Shown here in pieces: positions 8,769-16,793 of a DNA stretch of 64,000 nucleotides. Position numbers and translations under genes: made by a program. The stretch is from Rugosimonospora acidiphila (GTDB lineage: Bacteria; Actinomycetota; Actinomycetes; Mycobacteriales; Micromonosporaceae), in assembly GCF_039543385.1 (NCBI RefSeq), contig NZ_BAABJQ010000025.1, positions 1 to 64,000 of the forward strand. The letters are read 5' to 3'. The notes under the pieces were generated by a model that saw only the letters and a program-made list of their open reading frames with translations, was not told the DNA's origin and searched no databases. Numbering within the stretch: position 1 is the stretch's first letter; every line of letters begins with the position of its first letter.

Positions 8769-10574
8769 CTACACGCGCGGTGGGTCGGCGTCCGGTCGCC
8801 GGAACGCGTGAGTGGGCGGGAACTGATCGAGGTCCAGGGCGTCCAGGTGGTGCGGCGACTCGGGGGTCGGCGTACACCGGGCCAGCAGCCGGGCCAGCCC
8901 GCCGCGGGTGCACACCACCACTATCCGGTCGGTGTGCACCAGCCGGCGCCCCTGGTGCGGCGACCACAGCGTCTGCGCGCCCCGGCCGGTGCGTACCGCC
9001 AGCAGCCGCGTCTCGTGCGGCTGGTTGACGTCCAGGGTCAGCTGACCCTCCAGCGGTGAGCCGGCGCCCACCGGCAGCTCGGCGACCAGCAGCACCCGGC
9101 GGCGTACCGGAATGGTGTCCAGTACCGACTCGCCCATCATGGCCGCGGCGAAGGTCGGTGCGGCAAGGTACGACACGCTGCGCGAGCTGGCCAGCCCGAA
9201 GGCTCGCTCGATCCGGGTGGCGAAGTCCCCGTCGAACAGCCGCATCACCACCCGCAGCTGCCCGGCGACCGTGCGCCCCAGCAGCGCGGTCTCCAGGTTG
9301 CGCACGTCGTCGCTGGTCAGCACGAGCAGGGTGCGGCAGGTCTGCACCCAGGCCGCGCGCAGCACCCCCTCCTGTGTCGCGTCGCCGATGATGACAGGGA
9401 TGCCGAGGTCCTTCGCCACCTGCACGCCTCGGGCCTGGTCGCGATGGTCGACCGCGACCACGTCCATGCCCGCCTCGTGCAACGCGCTGATCACCCGGGT
9501 ACCGATGTTGCCGAGGCCCACCACCACCAGGTGGTCGCGCATCGGCTCGACCGGGCCGCCGCTGGCCAGCGCGAGCCGCGCGCGCACGGTGGCCTCCACG
9601 ACCGCCGCGGTGAGCACCGGGATCAGCGCGACGGCCAGCACCACCAGCGCGGTCTGCAGCAGCTGCTCCGGCCAGGACAGGGTCTGATCCGGGTTGGCCC
9701 CGCCGAGCGTGGTCAGGATCGTCACGTACAGCGCCGGCAGGAAGCCCAGCTTGTCGATCCACTGGTACAGCAGAGTGGCGAGGATGAGCAGCCCGGCCAC
9801 CGCGGCCAGGATGGCCCGCAGCCGCCGGCCCACGTACACCGACATGGTGCGCAGCGGGTGCTTGTGTCGCCGGTGCCGCGTCGCGGTCGGGGCGGCGGAC
9901 GGCACGTCGGCGAGCACCAGGTCGGCGAGTTCGTCGTACTTGGGAAGCAGTTCGGGCTCGTCCGCCTCGTCGCCGTCGCCGGCCGGGTTGACCGGCTCGA
10001 CGATCGCGAGCCCGCGCACCACGTCCTCGGGCGGCACGTCCGCGCGGCGGGCGACGACCAGGGTGCGGTCGGCGATCCGCAGGTACGTCGGGGTGCCCTC
10101 GCCCAGCGCGGCGGCCACGAACCCGGGTGCCGCGATGGCGGACTCCGACAGCACGGCGCAGTCGGTCAGCAGCGCCTGGACCCCGGTCGCGAGCTTCTGG
10201 TTGAACATCCGCAGCACGATGCGTATCCCAGGGTTGATCTCCTGGGCCATCAGCGCGGCGTCGATGTTGCCGGCATCGTCCTGCGAGACCAGCGCCAGCG
10301 CCGTGGCGCCGGCCAGGCCGGCGCGGGCGTACGCCTCCACGGACAGCCGGGGCGCCTCGACGAGGTTGATGCCGGGCAACGCCGCCAGGCTCGGACCCTG
10401 GTGCTGCGCGCGGGAGGGCAGGATCACCGTGACGTCCGCGTCGTGGCGCACGATCAGCTCGTCGACCAGCCGCAGCGCGAGCGGGTTGTCGCCGCACACC
10501 ACGAACCGGTGCCGGACAGTGTCCTGTGTGGACAGTGGTGCTGGCTTCGGTGCGCGATCCACCACGGGCTGCAT
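8769..10574 (-). CDS. Ion channel with two TrkA-N/RCK NAD-binding domains
   Basis: About 601 residues from the ATG at 10574. The first Rossmann/RCK domain starts RHRFVVCGDNPLALRLVDEL. A central membrane part (ILAAVAGLLILATLLYQW, pore loop TILTTLGGANPD, then LLQTALVVLAVALIPVLTAAVV) follows. A second Rossmann domain begins DHLVVVGLGNIGTRVISAL, with TrkA-C-like regions after it. This is the layout of actinobacterial potassium-channel-like proteins gated by nucleotide binding. The pore loop reads TTLGG, not the classical TVGYG, so ion selectivity is uncertain. Longer in-frame starts up to 10712 exist but add a low-complexity leader. Confidence 0.82.
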   Translation of the reverse strand: MQPVVDRAPKPAPLSTQDTVRHRFVVCGDNPLALRLVDELIVRHDADVTVILPSRAQHQGPSLAALPGINLVEAPRLSVEAYARAGLAGATALALVSQDDAGNIDAALMAQEINPGIRIVLRMFNQKLATGVQALLTDCAVLSESAIAAPGFVAAALGEGTPTYLRIADRTLVVARRADVPPEDVVRGLAIVEPVNPAGDGDEADEPELLPKYDELADLVLADVPSAAPTATRHRRHKHPLRTMSVYVGRRLRAILAAVAGLLILATLLYQWIDKLGFLPALYVTILTTLGGANPDQTLSWPEQLLQTALVVLAVALIPVLTAAVVEATVRARLALASGGPVEPMRDHLVVVGLGNIGTRVISALHEAGMDVVAVDHRDQARGVQVAKDLGIPVIIGDATQEGVLRAAWVQTCRTLLVLTSDDVRNLETALLGRTVAGQLRVVMRLFDGDFATRIERAFGLASSRSVSYLAAPTFAAAMMGESVLDTIPVRRRVLLVAELPVGAGSPLEGQLTLDVNQPHETRLLAVRTGRGAQTLWSPHQGRRLVHTDRIVVVCTRGGLARLLARCTPTPESPHHLDALDLDQFPPTHAFRRPDADPPRV

Positions 10575-10678
10575 CCTACCGAGGGCAGCCAAACACGAAG
10601 GGTCCACGGGTCCAACGGCGCGCCTCGATCCGCTCAACCCCTGATGCGCCGCGGGAGCCTTGGCGGAGCGTTGAGGCC

Positions 10679-10715
10679 GGGGTGCCGCCGGCGCCCGAAC
10701 ATCCGGCGGCACCCC
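10679..10715 (-). terminator. Hairpin terminator downstream of the HesB-like gene
   Basis: Thirteen-base perfect arms (GGGGTGCCGCCGG and complement) around an 11-base loop. It lies 46 bases past the HesB-like stop codon and upstream of the channel gene, insulating the two. Confidence 0.65.
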
Positions 10716-10761
10716 GCACGGTCCCGGGAGGCGATCCGGGAGCGTGACTCCGGGGCGGGGG

Positions 10762-11046
10762 TCAGGGCTGCTGCTCGCCGACCCTGAACTCCAGCCCGCC
10801 CTGGCTGTCGGTGGTCACGTCGAGAGACTTGTCGTCCAGCATCGTGGCCGCCTCCGAGTCGAGGAACAGGCGGGCGCCGGCGGTGTCGATGACCTCATCG
10901 CCCATCTGGGGCGCCGCCGCGACGGTCAGCGTGAGGGCTCCTCGGCTGGGGTCGGTGGAGATGCGCAGGCCGGTGCCGTCCGGGACGTTCGGCTGGTGGG
11001 TCAGGCCCCGTACGGCGGTCACAGCGTGGTCGGTCAAGGTAAGCAT
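10762..11046 (-). CDS. HesB/IscA-like protein lacking the cysteine ligands
   Basis: 94 residues starting MLTLTDHAVTAVRGL, matching the HesB/IscA fold through GTGLRISTDPS, GALTLTVAAAPQMGDEV and ARLFLDSEAATMLDDKSLDV. True A-type Fe-S carriers have three conserved cysteines (one internal, two in a C-terminal CGC-like motif). This protein has none and ends EFRVGEQQP. It therefore cannot be an ordinary Fe-S carrier and is better called a HesB-like fold protein of unknown role, a type common in Streptomyces and relatives. AGGAG lies eight bases upstream of the ATG. A 15-bp tandem duplication lies in its leader. Confidence 0.75.
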   Translation of the reverse strand: MLTLTDHAVTAVRGLTHQPNVPDGTGLRISTDPSRGALTLTVAAAPQMGDEVIDTAGARLFLDSEAATMLDDKSLDVTTDSQGGLEFRVGEQQP

Positions 11047-11399
11047 GGTGAAAGACTCCTCATGCGAATTCGGTTGTCGATGAGACTGCTGTCGATGAAA
11101 CTGCGCGGGCACGCCGGGGCCCCGGCGTCGATCCGCCGGAACTCAGGTCCGGCTCGGCGGGGCACCCCATCGGGTACCGGCGCCGGGCGCTGCGGCACAG
11201 CCCTGGGTCTGAGCGGCGGGGCACCGCGCGATGCGGGCCCGGCCGCCGGGCAGGCTCAACTGCGATACGACGGAAAATCCTCTCCGGCTAGCGGGCAGGT
11301 GAAACGGCCGTCTGGCTTCCCACGTTTCCCCCAACCACCCGGTCCGTCAAATCGAGCCGGCCCGCCGGCGGTGTGGCGAAGGTCGCAATTCGCCGCCCG
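11047..11399. other. Gene-free interval upstream of the HesB-like gene
   Basis: 353 bases between two minus-strand genes. It contains the 15-bp tandem duplication noted separately and an AT-richer patch near 11270-11285 that may be promoter DNA. No convincing reading frame was found. Confidence 0.5.
11075..11104. repeat. Tandem duplication of 15 bp in the HesB-like leader
   Basis: TGTCGATGAGACTGC is followed directly by TGTCGATGAAACTGC. It ends 29 bases from the start codon, in the 5' leader, and could alter a regulator site or leader structure. Confidence 0.6.
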
Positions 11400-11792
11400 T
11401 TACCTCCCGCGATCGTCGCGCCGCGACCGGAAACTCTGGGCCAGGGCGAGGACTGCCACCGCGAGCGGCACGGCGATCACCAGCTGCGCGACGCCGTAGT
11501 AGCGCAGCTGCGCCCGGACATCGACGCCGGCCAGTTCGGTGTCCAGCGCCCCCGGGCGGGACAGGGACGTCGCGGACAGCGCCAGCGGCACGTAGTTGAT
11601 CGCCACGCTCAGCAGCCACCACCCGAACACCCGGTTGCCGCCCTGGCCGACCGCGGCCAGCGCCGCACCGCCGCTCGCGCAGAGCACGACGCCGGCCCAG
11701 AACTCCACGAGAATGACGCGGCGCCGCAGCGGCGAACCCACGGTCCCGTACATGTCGACGGCCGCCAGCCGGCGGACCACGAATCGAGCCAT
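11400..11792 (-). CDS. Small multi-pass membrane protein, unknown function
   Basis: 130 residues with four likely transmembrane helices: VILVEFWAGVVLCASGG, VFGWWLLSVAINYVPLAL, a weaker segment, and LVIAVPLAVAVLALA. The basic start MARFVVRRLAA and basic tail SFRSRRDDRGR suggest both ends are cytoplasmic. No known family was recognised. The ATG at 11792 is chosen for its GGGACGGGAA leader. An 18-bp perfect palindrome lies about 57 bases upstream. Confidence 0.65.
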   Translation of the reverse strand: MARFVVRRLAAVDMYGTVGSPLRRRVILVEFWAGVVLCASGGAALAAVGQGGNRVFGWWLLSVAINYVPLALSATSLSRPGALDTELAGVDVRAQLRYYGVAQLVIAVPLAVAVLALAQSFRSRRDDRGR

Positions 11793-11848
11793 TTCCCGTC
11801 CCCGATGTCTTGTGCGCGTGACCCCAGGGTCGCCTGGGCGAGCGTCGA

Positions 11849-11866
11849 TGTCAAGCGCGCTTGACA
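11849..11866. promoter_or_regulatory. Perfect 18-bp palindrome, candidate operator
   Basis: TGTCAAGCGCGCTTGACA reads the same on both strands. It sits between the divergent membrane protein gene (start 11792) and hydroxyacid dehydrogenase gene (start 12052). Each end is a TTGACA-like hexamer facing outward, but no matching -10 boxes are evident, so an operator is the more likely reading. Confidence 0.5.
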
Positions 11867-12051
11867 ATGGTCGGGCCGTGCCTCCGTCCGGGCGGCGCGG
11901 TGGTGGCGAGCCCGGCCACCGGTTGAGTCGGTCGACTACCCGCCCGCGGCCCGGCGCGACGGGCCGTAGGCACTTGTCTACGCTGAGGCGGTAGAAGTCG
12001 GCGATCGGGGCCGGTCACACACGCGCGGCCCGGACCAGAGGTGAGACGCTT

Positions 12052-13137
12052 GTGACCCCCACGCAGCCCACGGCCGGACCCGCCGATTCCGAGGCGGACG
12101 ACGGGGCCGGGAAGAAGGACCCGGGCAAGCCGTTGGTCGTGCTGCGGCCGGCCCCGCAGCGCAGTGACCGGATCTTCTCCGTCGAGACGATGGCCCGGCT
12201 GCGCGACCAGTTCACCGTGGTCGACCTGGAGGACGATCCGTCGCCGGCTGCCCTGGACGCCTGGCTGCCGGAAGCCTTCGCCATCGTGGGACAGCCGGAC
12301 CTGCCCCGGGCACGGCTGCGCCGCGCGCCCGCGCTGCGGGCCCTGCTCAACGTCGAGGGCAACTTCTTCCCCAACGTCGACTACGAGGCTTGCTTCGAGC
12401 AAGGCATACACGTGCTGGGGTGCGGCCCCGCCTACGCCCAGCCCGTCGCCGAGTACGCCCTGGGGCTGGCGCTCGACCTGGCGCGCGGGATCAGCCGTGA
12501 GGACCGCGCGTTCCGGGCCGGCAGGGAGCGCTACGTCCTCGCCGGCAACACCGACTCCATCCTGCTCCGCCACGCCGACGTCGGGCTGGTCGGCTTCGGC
12601 AACCTGGGCCGGGCGCTGCGCCCGCTGCTGGCGCCGTTCCAGCCGACCGTGCGGGTGTTCGACCCGTGGCTGCCGCCGGCCGTGTTACGCGCGCACGACG
12701 TCGTTCCGGCCACCATCGAGGAGACCCTCGGCCGCAGCCAGTTCGTGTTCGTCCTGGCCACCGTCACCGAGGAGAGCCGGCAGCTGATCGGCGCCGAGCA
12801 ACTCGACCTCATCCCCGAGGGGGGACGGCTCATCCTGGTCAGCCGGGCCCCGGTGGTGGACTATCCGGCGCTGCTGGAGCGGGTCGACGCCGGCCGGCTG
12901 ACCGCCGCGATCGACGTCTGGCCCGACGAGCCGGTGGCGCCCGGCGATCCGGCGCGCGGGCTGGAGGGGTTGGTGCTGTCCGCGCACCGGGCCGGGGGCA
13001 TCCCGGCGGCCTTCCACGAGGTGGGCGACATGGTTGTCGACGACCTCAGCCTGATGGCCCGCGGGCTGCCGCCGGCGAGGATGCAGGTCGCCGCCCGCGA
13101 ACTGGTCGGCCGGTACCGCAACCGCCCGGTCGCCTGA
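12052..13137 (+). CDS. D-isomer-specific 2-hydroxyacid dehydrogenase family protein
   Basis: 361 residues. A divergent N-terminal lid domain is followed by the NAD-binding Rossmann domain with VGLVGFGNLGRALRPLL, then LILVSRAPVVDY (the hydroxyacid signature region), AAIDVWPDEP and LSAHRAGGIP. The catalytic Arg/Glu/His set appears as the Arg of SRAP, the Glu of DEPV and the His of SAHRAG. The enzyme should interconvert a 2-oxoacid and a D-2-hydroxyacid with NAD(P); the substrate is unknown. The GTG start follows a GAGGTGAG site. A proline/aspartate-rich N-terminal tail of about 25 residues looks disordered. Confidence 0.87.
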   Translation: MTPTQPTAGPADSEADDGAGKKDPGKPLVVLRPAPQRSDRIFSVETMARLRDQFTVVDLEDDPSPAALDAWLPEAFAIVGQPDLPRARLRRAPALRALLNVEGNFFPNVDYEACFEQGIHVLGCGPAYAQPVAEYALGLALDLARGISREDRAFRAGRERYVLAGNTDSILLRHADVGLVGFGNLGRALRPLLAPFQPTVRVFDPWLPPAVLRAHDVVPATIEETLGRSQFVFVLATVTEESRQLIGAEQLDLIPEGGRLILVSRAPVVDYPALLERVDAGRLTAAIDVWPDEPVAPGDPARGLEGLVLSAHRAGGIPAAFHEVGDMVVDDLSLMARGLPPARMQVAARELVGRYRNRPVA

Positions 13138-13237
13138 CGGCAGGCGGTCACCTGACGCGGCCGGCCAGCCAGCGAGGTACGCCCCGCCGGACGTCGGCCG
13201 GTCCAGCCCCGCCGCGCGTGAGGGGGCGCAGGGGCGG

Positions 13238-14209
13238 CTACGTCCCGGCCGGGCGCTCGCCCTGGCGGCGGGCCCGGGCGCGCCGCCGACCCTCGTGCAT
13301 CGCCTGCACCCGGGCGATCGGGATCGCGTGCCCCTCCTCGACCAGGCCAGCGTCCAACCCTTGCGGGGCGGGCATCAGCTCGGCCCACGGATCGTGGCCA
13401 CCGATCAGCCCGGGGACCGTGCGCAGCGTGAAGTCGGCCGGGCCGGCATCGTCGAGATCCTCCCAGCGCAGCGGGAAGGAGACCGGCGCGCCCGGCCGCA
13501 CGCGCGGGCTGTAGGCCGCCGCCACGGTCGCCCCGCCGGCCCGGGTCGAGTCGAGGAACACCTTGTCGCCACGGTCCTCGCGGATGAACGCCGTGGTCGA
13601 AAGCGCCGGGTCCAGCCGCTCGGCGCGCGCCGCGACCGCCCGGGTCGCCGCGGCCACGTCCTCGACGCGGGCGCGCCCGTCCAGCGGAACGAACACGTGT
13701 ACGCCCTTGGCGCCGCTGGTCTTCACCACGCCCGCGAGGCCGACCCCGGCCAGGACCTCGCGGACCAGCCGGGCGGCGTGGACCGCGAGCCGGAACGCGT
13801 CGGCGGTCGGCGGGTCGAGGTCGAGTACCAGGTGCGTGGGGTACTCCCCGGCGTGGGCGCGCACCAGCGTGGGGTGGTACTCGACGGCCCTCTGGTTGGC
13901 GAACCACAGCAAGGTACGCCGGTCGTTGCACAGCGCGTACGACACCTCGCGCCGGGAGGCCTCCGCCCACAGCGGCACCGTGGCCACCCACGGCGGCGTG
14001 TACCGCGGCACGTTCTTCTGCATGAACGGCGCCTGGCCGCGCAGCACCCGGATCACCGACAGCGGCCGGTCCGCCAGCGCGGGGACCATCCGGTCCGCCA
14101 CCGCGTCGAGATAGTCGACCAGGTCCCGCTTGGTGGCCCCCGCCCCGTCGAACAGCGGCTGGTCGAGGTTGGTCAGCGCCACCCCGTCCCGCTCGCCGTC
14201 TCCGCTCAT
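13238..14209 (-). CDS. LigD-type polymerase/primase (NHEJ PolDom), stand-alone
   Basis: 323 residues of the archaeo-eukaryotic primase fold, the polymerase module of bacterial LigD. VALTNLDQPLF at the start, PFMQKNVPRYTPPWV, LVLDLDPP (catalytic Asp130 and Asp132) and KTSGAKGVHVFVPL are diagnostic. These enzymes fill gaps, often with ribonucleotides, during Ku-dependent end joining. There is no ligase or nuclease domain in this gene; a LigC-type ligase lies 46 kb away and no Ku gene is in the window. ATG 14209 is chosen because the homology starts there. The basic tail MHEGRRRARARRQGERP may contact DNA. Confidence 0.9.
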   Translation of the reverse strand: MSGDGERDGVALTNLDQPLFDGAGATKRDLVDYLDAVADRMVPALADRPLSVIRVLRGQAPFMQKNVPRYTPPWVATVPLWAEASRREVSYALCNDRRTLLWFANQRAVEYHPTLVRAHAGEYPTHLVLDLDPPTADAFRLAVHAARLVREVLAGVGLAGVVKTSGAKGVHVFVPLDGRARVEDVAAATRAVAARAERLDPALSTTAFIREDRGDKVFLDSTRAGGATVAAAYSPRVRPGAPVSFPLRWEDLDDAGPADFTLRTVPGLIGGHDPWAELMPAPQGLDAGLVEEGHAIPIARVQAMHEGRRRARARRQGERPAGT

Positions 14210-14288
14210 CCGTCCACCATCGCGGCGCGGGCGTCCCCGGTCAACCATGCGCGCCGCCGCCACGCGGCAGGCGCGGCGGCGCGGGCGG

Positions 14289-14798
14289 TCAGCGTGGCGA
14301 GACGGCGATCTCGGAGTGCGTACCGAAGGTCCGCCGGTGGTACGCCAGCGGGGCGCCGGGCGTGGCCACCGCCCGTTCGACCACGCCCGTCACCAGCATG
14401 TGATCGCCGCCCTCGAAGAAGGACTGCACCCGGCAGGCGATCCAGCCGGTCGCGTCGCGCAGGCGGGGTAGCCCGTCGCTCTCGGTCCAGGCGATCCCGT
14501 GGAACTTGTCGATCCCCTTGGACGCGAAGCGGCGGGCCACGGCGTCCTGGTTGCTGCCCAGGATGTTGACGCCGAAGCGTCGGGTGCGGCGCAGCTTCGC
14601 CAGCAGCGTGGAGGATCGCTCCAGCGCCACCAGGACCATCGGGGGTCGCAGCGACAGCGAGGCGAAGGCGCTGACCGTCGTGCCGTAGGGGAGTGCGTCA
14701 TCGAGGCTCGTGACCACCGTGACCGGCGTGCACACCTCGGCCATCACGGCGAGAAAATCCGACTCGTCCACCATTGGGTCGGGTGCCGGGTCGCTCAT
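14289..14798 (-). CDS. Flavin reductase family protein (HpaC-like)
   Basis: 169 residues, the usual size of NAD(P)H:FMN oxidoreductase partners of two-component monooxygenases. The core motifs are CTPVTVVTSLDDALPYGTTV, SAFASLSLRPPMVLVALERSS, RRFGVNILGSNQ and the GDHMLVTGVVE ending. It supplies reduced flavin to a monooxygenase, and no obvious oxygenase partner is adjacent. A GAAGGACGACG leader precedes the ATG. An inverted repeat upstream may be its operator. Confidence 0.88.
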   Translation of the reverse strand: MSDPAPDPMVDESDFLAVMAEVCTPVTVVTSLDDALPYGTTVSAFASLSLRPPMVLVALERSSTLLAKLRRTRRFGVNILGSNQDAVARRFASKGIDKFHGIAWTESDGLPRLRDATGWIACRVQSFFEGGDHMLVTGVVERAVATPGAPLAYHRRTFGTHSEIAVSPR

Positions 14799-14852
14799 CG
14801 TCGTCCTTCGCGCGCACGCTGTGAGCGCGTCGGCATCCCGAAACCCTTTGTT

Positions 14853-14869
14853 CTCATGACCTTTATGAG
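14853..14869. promoter_or_regulatory. Inverted repeat upstream of the flavin reductase
   Basis: CTCAT-N7-ATGAG within an AT-rich patch, 55 bases upstream of the flavin reductase start. It may be an operator or part of the promoter. Confidence 0.35.
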
Positions 14870-15027
14870 CCTAGTCCACGGTGTGGCCCGCGCTGAACCG
14901 TGAGGAGAGTCCCACTGATCAGGGGTGGACGCGGGTAGCCTCGGCAGGGCCGGCCGCGCCGGTCGCGCCGGGTGACGGACGCCGGCGTGCTGCGCGCCCG
15001 CCCCCGGGTCACGGCGGCCGGACAGCG

Positions 15028-15468
15028 TCAGCGGGGCCGGTGGCACAGCCGGGTGGAGCCCGGGCAGAGGTAGTAGTCCGTGTTCGGGTCCAGCCCGACC
15101 CGGGAGGCGATCCGGTACGTGATGCTGTCGCCGGCCGGGGCGAGCACTATCACGTACGGGGCGGACAGGCCCCACCCGCCGTCGTACCCGTCGAACACGT
15201 CGTTGGCGCCGGCCGCGTACCCGTCGTCGAAGGCGGCGCGGGCGGCCTGTTGCCGGTCGGTCGGTAGCGCCTGGGTCAGCTGGATGGCCCGTCCCTCCCG
15301 GAGCCCGGCGGCGTGTCCGGCCGTCACGCCGGCCGCGTACCCCCGCGCATAGCCCCGGTCCCGTGCCGCCCCGGTACCCGCCGTGGCACGGCTCACCGCG
15401 ACGAGGCCGGCCGCCGCCGCCACGATCGCCAGTACCGTCAGGACCCTTCTCCGGGCGCGCGTACCCAT
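15028..15468 (-). CDS. Membrane-anchored or secreted protein of unknown function
   Basis: 146 residues. The N-terminus (TRARRRVLTVLAIVAAAAGLVAVSRA) is an uncleaved anchor or a signal peptide. A Gly/Ala/Tyr-rich segment follows, with GYARGYAAGVTAGHAAGLREG and AFDDGYAAGANDVFDGYDGG patterns. The end contains two cysteines (YLCPGSTRLCHRPR) that could form a disulfide outside the cell. The GYxxGxxxG periodicity suggests helix packing or polymerisation, but no known family was recognised. A perfect AGGGAGG site supports the ATG at 15468. The gene is divergent from the PadR operon. Confidence 0.65.
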   Translation of the reverse strand: MGTRARRRVLTVLAIVAAAAGLVAVSRATAGTGAARDRGYARGYAAGVTAGHAAGLREGRAIQLTQALPTDRQQAARAAFDDGYAAGANDVFDGYDGGWGLSAPYVIVLAPAGDSITYRIASRVGLDPNTDYYLCPGSTRLCHRPR

Positions 15469-15515
15469 GCCGACCTCCCTCGGGCGTGATCCGTTCAGGC
15501 TCCCACGCTCCGGGT

Positions 15516-15545
15516 TTGACAGCCACTATTCATTCGATGAATAGT
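15516..15545 (+). promoter_or_regulatory. Promoter and overlapping palindromic operator of the PadR operon
   Basis: A TTGACA -35 hexamer (15516-15521) is followed by a palindrome at 15525-15545 with 9-base arms ACTATTCAT and ATGAATAGT around TCG. The palindrome fills the space between -35 and the expected start of transcription. PadR regulators usually repress their own operon, so this is the likely binding site. The mRNA would be nearly leaderless. Confidence 0.65.
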
Positions 15546-15552
15546 GTGGGTC

Positions 15553-16089
15553 ATGTCCCTGAGCTACGTGATCTTGGGTCTGCTCTGCGCCGGTCCGCTG
15601 CACGGGTACGAGCTCAAGCGCGCCCACGACCAGCGCATGCCGCGGGCCAAGCCGGCCGCGTTCGGGCAGGTGTACGCGAGCCTCGGCCGCCTGGAGCGCG
15701 ACGGCATGGTCACGCCCAGCGGCCACGACCGGGCCGGCGGGCCGGAGCGCACCGCGTTCGACATCACGGAGCAGGGCCGGGTCGCCCTGGACGCCTGGCT
15801 GGGTGAGGTCGAGCCACCGGCACCGCACGTCACCAGCGCGCTGCTCACCAAGGTGACGGTCGCGCTGCTCGTCGCGGGGGAGCAGCGGGGCCGCGCGTAC
15901 CTGATCGCCCAGCGGCAGGCGCACGCCAGCCGACTGCGCGAGTACACCCAGTTGAAGACCGCCGACGGCATCGGGTTCGCCGACCTGATCGCCGCCGACT
16001 ACGCCATCGCCCACCTCGACGCCGACCTGAGGTGGCTGCAGACCACCCTGGACCGGGTCGCCCAACTGCACCTGGAGGTCACCGGATGA
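15553..16089 (+). CDS. PadR-family transcriptional regulator
   Basis: 178 residues. The N-terminal winged helix reads SYVILGLLCAGPLHGYELKR, then FGQVYASLGRLERDGMV and the wing GGPERTAFDITEQGR. A C-terminal helical dimerisation region follows. The family senses small molecules and often represses a neighbouring exporter. The next gene, an ABC ATPase, begins in a four-base ATGA overlap, so regulator, ATPase and permease form one operon. A GTG nine bases upstream is an alternative start. The likely operator lies directly upstream. Confidence 0.92.
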   Translation: MSLSYVILGLLCAGPLHGYELKRAHDQRMPRAKPAAFGQVYASLGRLERDGMVTPSGHDRAGGPERTAFDITEQGRVALDAWLGEVEPPAPHVTSALLTKVTVALLVAGEQRGRAYLIAQRQAHASRLREYTQLKTADGIGFADLIAADYAIAHLDADLRWLQTTLDRVAQLHLEVTG

Positions 16090-16793
16090 CCCAGCTGCTC
16101 TACGGCCGGGGGATCGTCAAGTCCTACGGCAAGACGCCGGCCCTACGCGGGGTCACGGTCCAGGTCGGCGAGGGGGAGATCGTCGCCGTGACCGGGCCCA
16201 GCGGTTGCGGCAAGTCCACGCTGCTGCTGTGCCTGGCCGGCATCCTGCGGCCCGACGCCGGTGAGATCGGGTACCGCGACCGGCGCATCGACGGCTGGTC
16301 GGAGGCGGCCCGGGCCCGGCTGCGCCGCGGCGAGTTCGGGGTGCTGTTCCAGTTCGGGCAGTTGGTCGCCGAGATGCCGGCGGCGGAGAACATCGCCCTG
16401 CCGCTGCTGCTGGCCGGGGCCCGCCGGCGGGAGGCGCGCACGGCCGCGATCGCCTGGCTGGAGCGGTTGGGCATCGCGCACCTCGCGGACTCCCGGCCGG
16501 GCGAGATGTCCGGCGGCGAGCAGCAGCGCACCGCGCTGGCCCGGGCGCTGGTCACCGAGCCGCGGATCCTGTTCGCCGACGAGCCGACCGGGGCGCTGGA
16601 CTCGCTGGCCGGGGAGCAGGTGCTCGACCAGTTGGTCCGGTTGGCCCGCGAGCAGCGGACCACGGTCGTGCTGGTGACCCACGACGCGCGGGTGGCCGGG
16701 TACGCCGACCGGGAGATCATGCTGCGCGACGGCGCGCTCGACCCGTCGGGGCTGGGGCTGTCCGGGCTGGGCCTGTCGGGAGTGGCCGGATGA
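16086..16793 (+). CDS. ABC transporter ATP-binding protein (MacB/LolD type)
   Basis: 235 residues. Walker A is GPSGCGKST with Lys43, the Q-loop lies near FQFGQLV, the signature is MSGGEQQR, Walker B is ILFADEPTGALD, and the H-loop is LVTHDARVA. It is the energising subunit for the FtsX-like permease encoded next, with which it overlaps by four bases. The last residues repeat SGLGLSGLGLSG, from a 15-bp tandem DNA repeat (16746-16775 and onward), an expansion outside the fold. This family exports antibiotics, peptides or lipoproteins. Confidence 0.93.
   Translation: MTQLLYGRGIVKSYGKTPALRGVTVQVGEGEIVAVTGPSGCGKSTLLLCLAGILRPDAGEIGYRDRRIDGWSEAARARLRRGEFGVLFQFGQLVAEMPAAENIALPLLLAGARRREARTAAIAWLERLGIAHLADSRPGEMSGGEQQRTALARALVTEPRILFADEPTGALDSLAGEQVLDQLVRLAREQRTTVVLVTHDARVAGYADREIMLRDGALDPSGLGLSGLGLSGVAG

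Noticed and set aside
11849..11866. Back-to-back TTGACA promoter pair
   Set aside because: No -10-like hexamers lie at 16-18 bases on either side, so the palindrome is better read as an operator.
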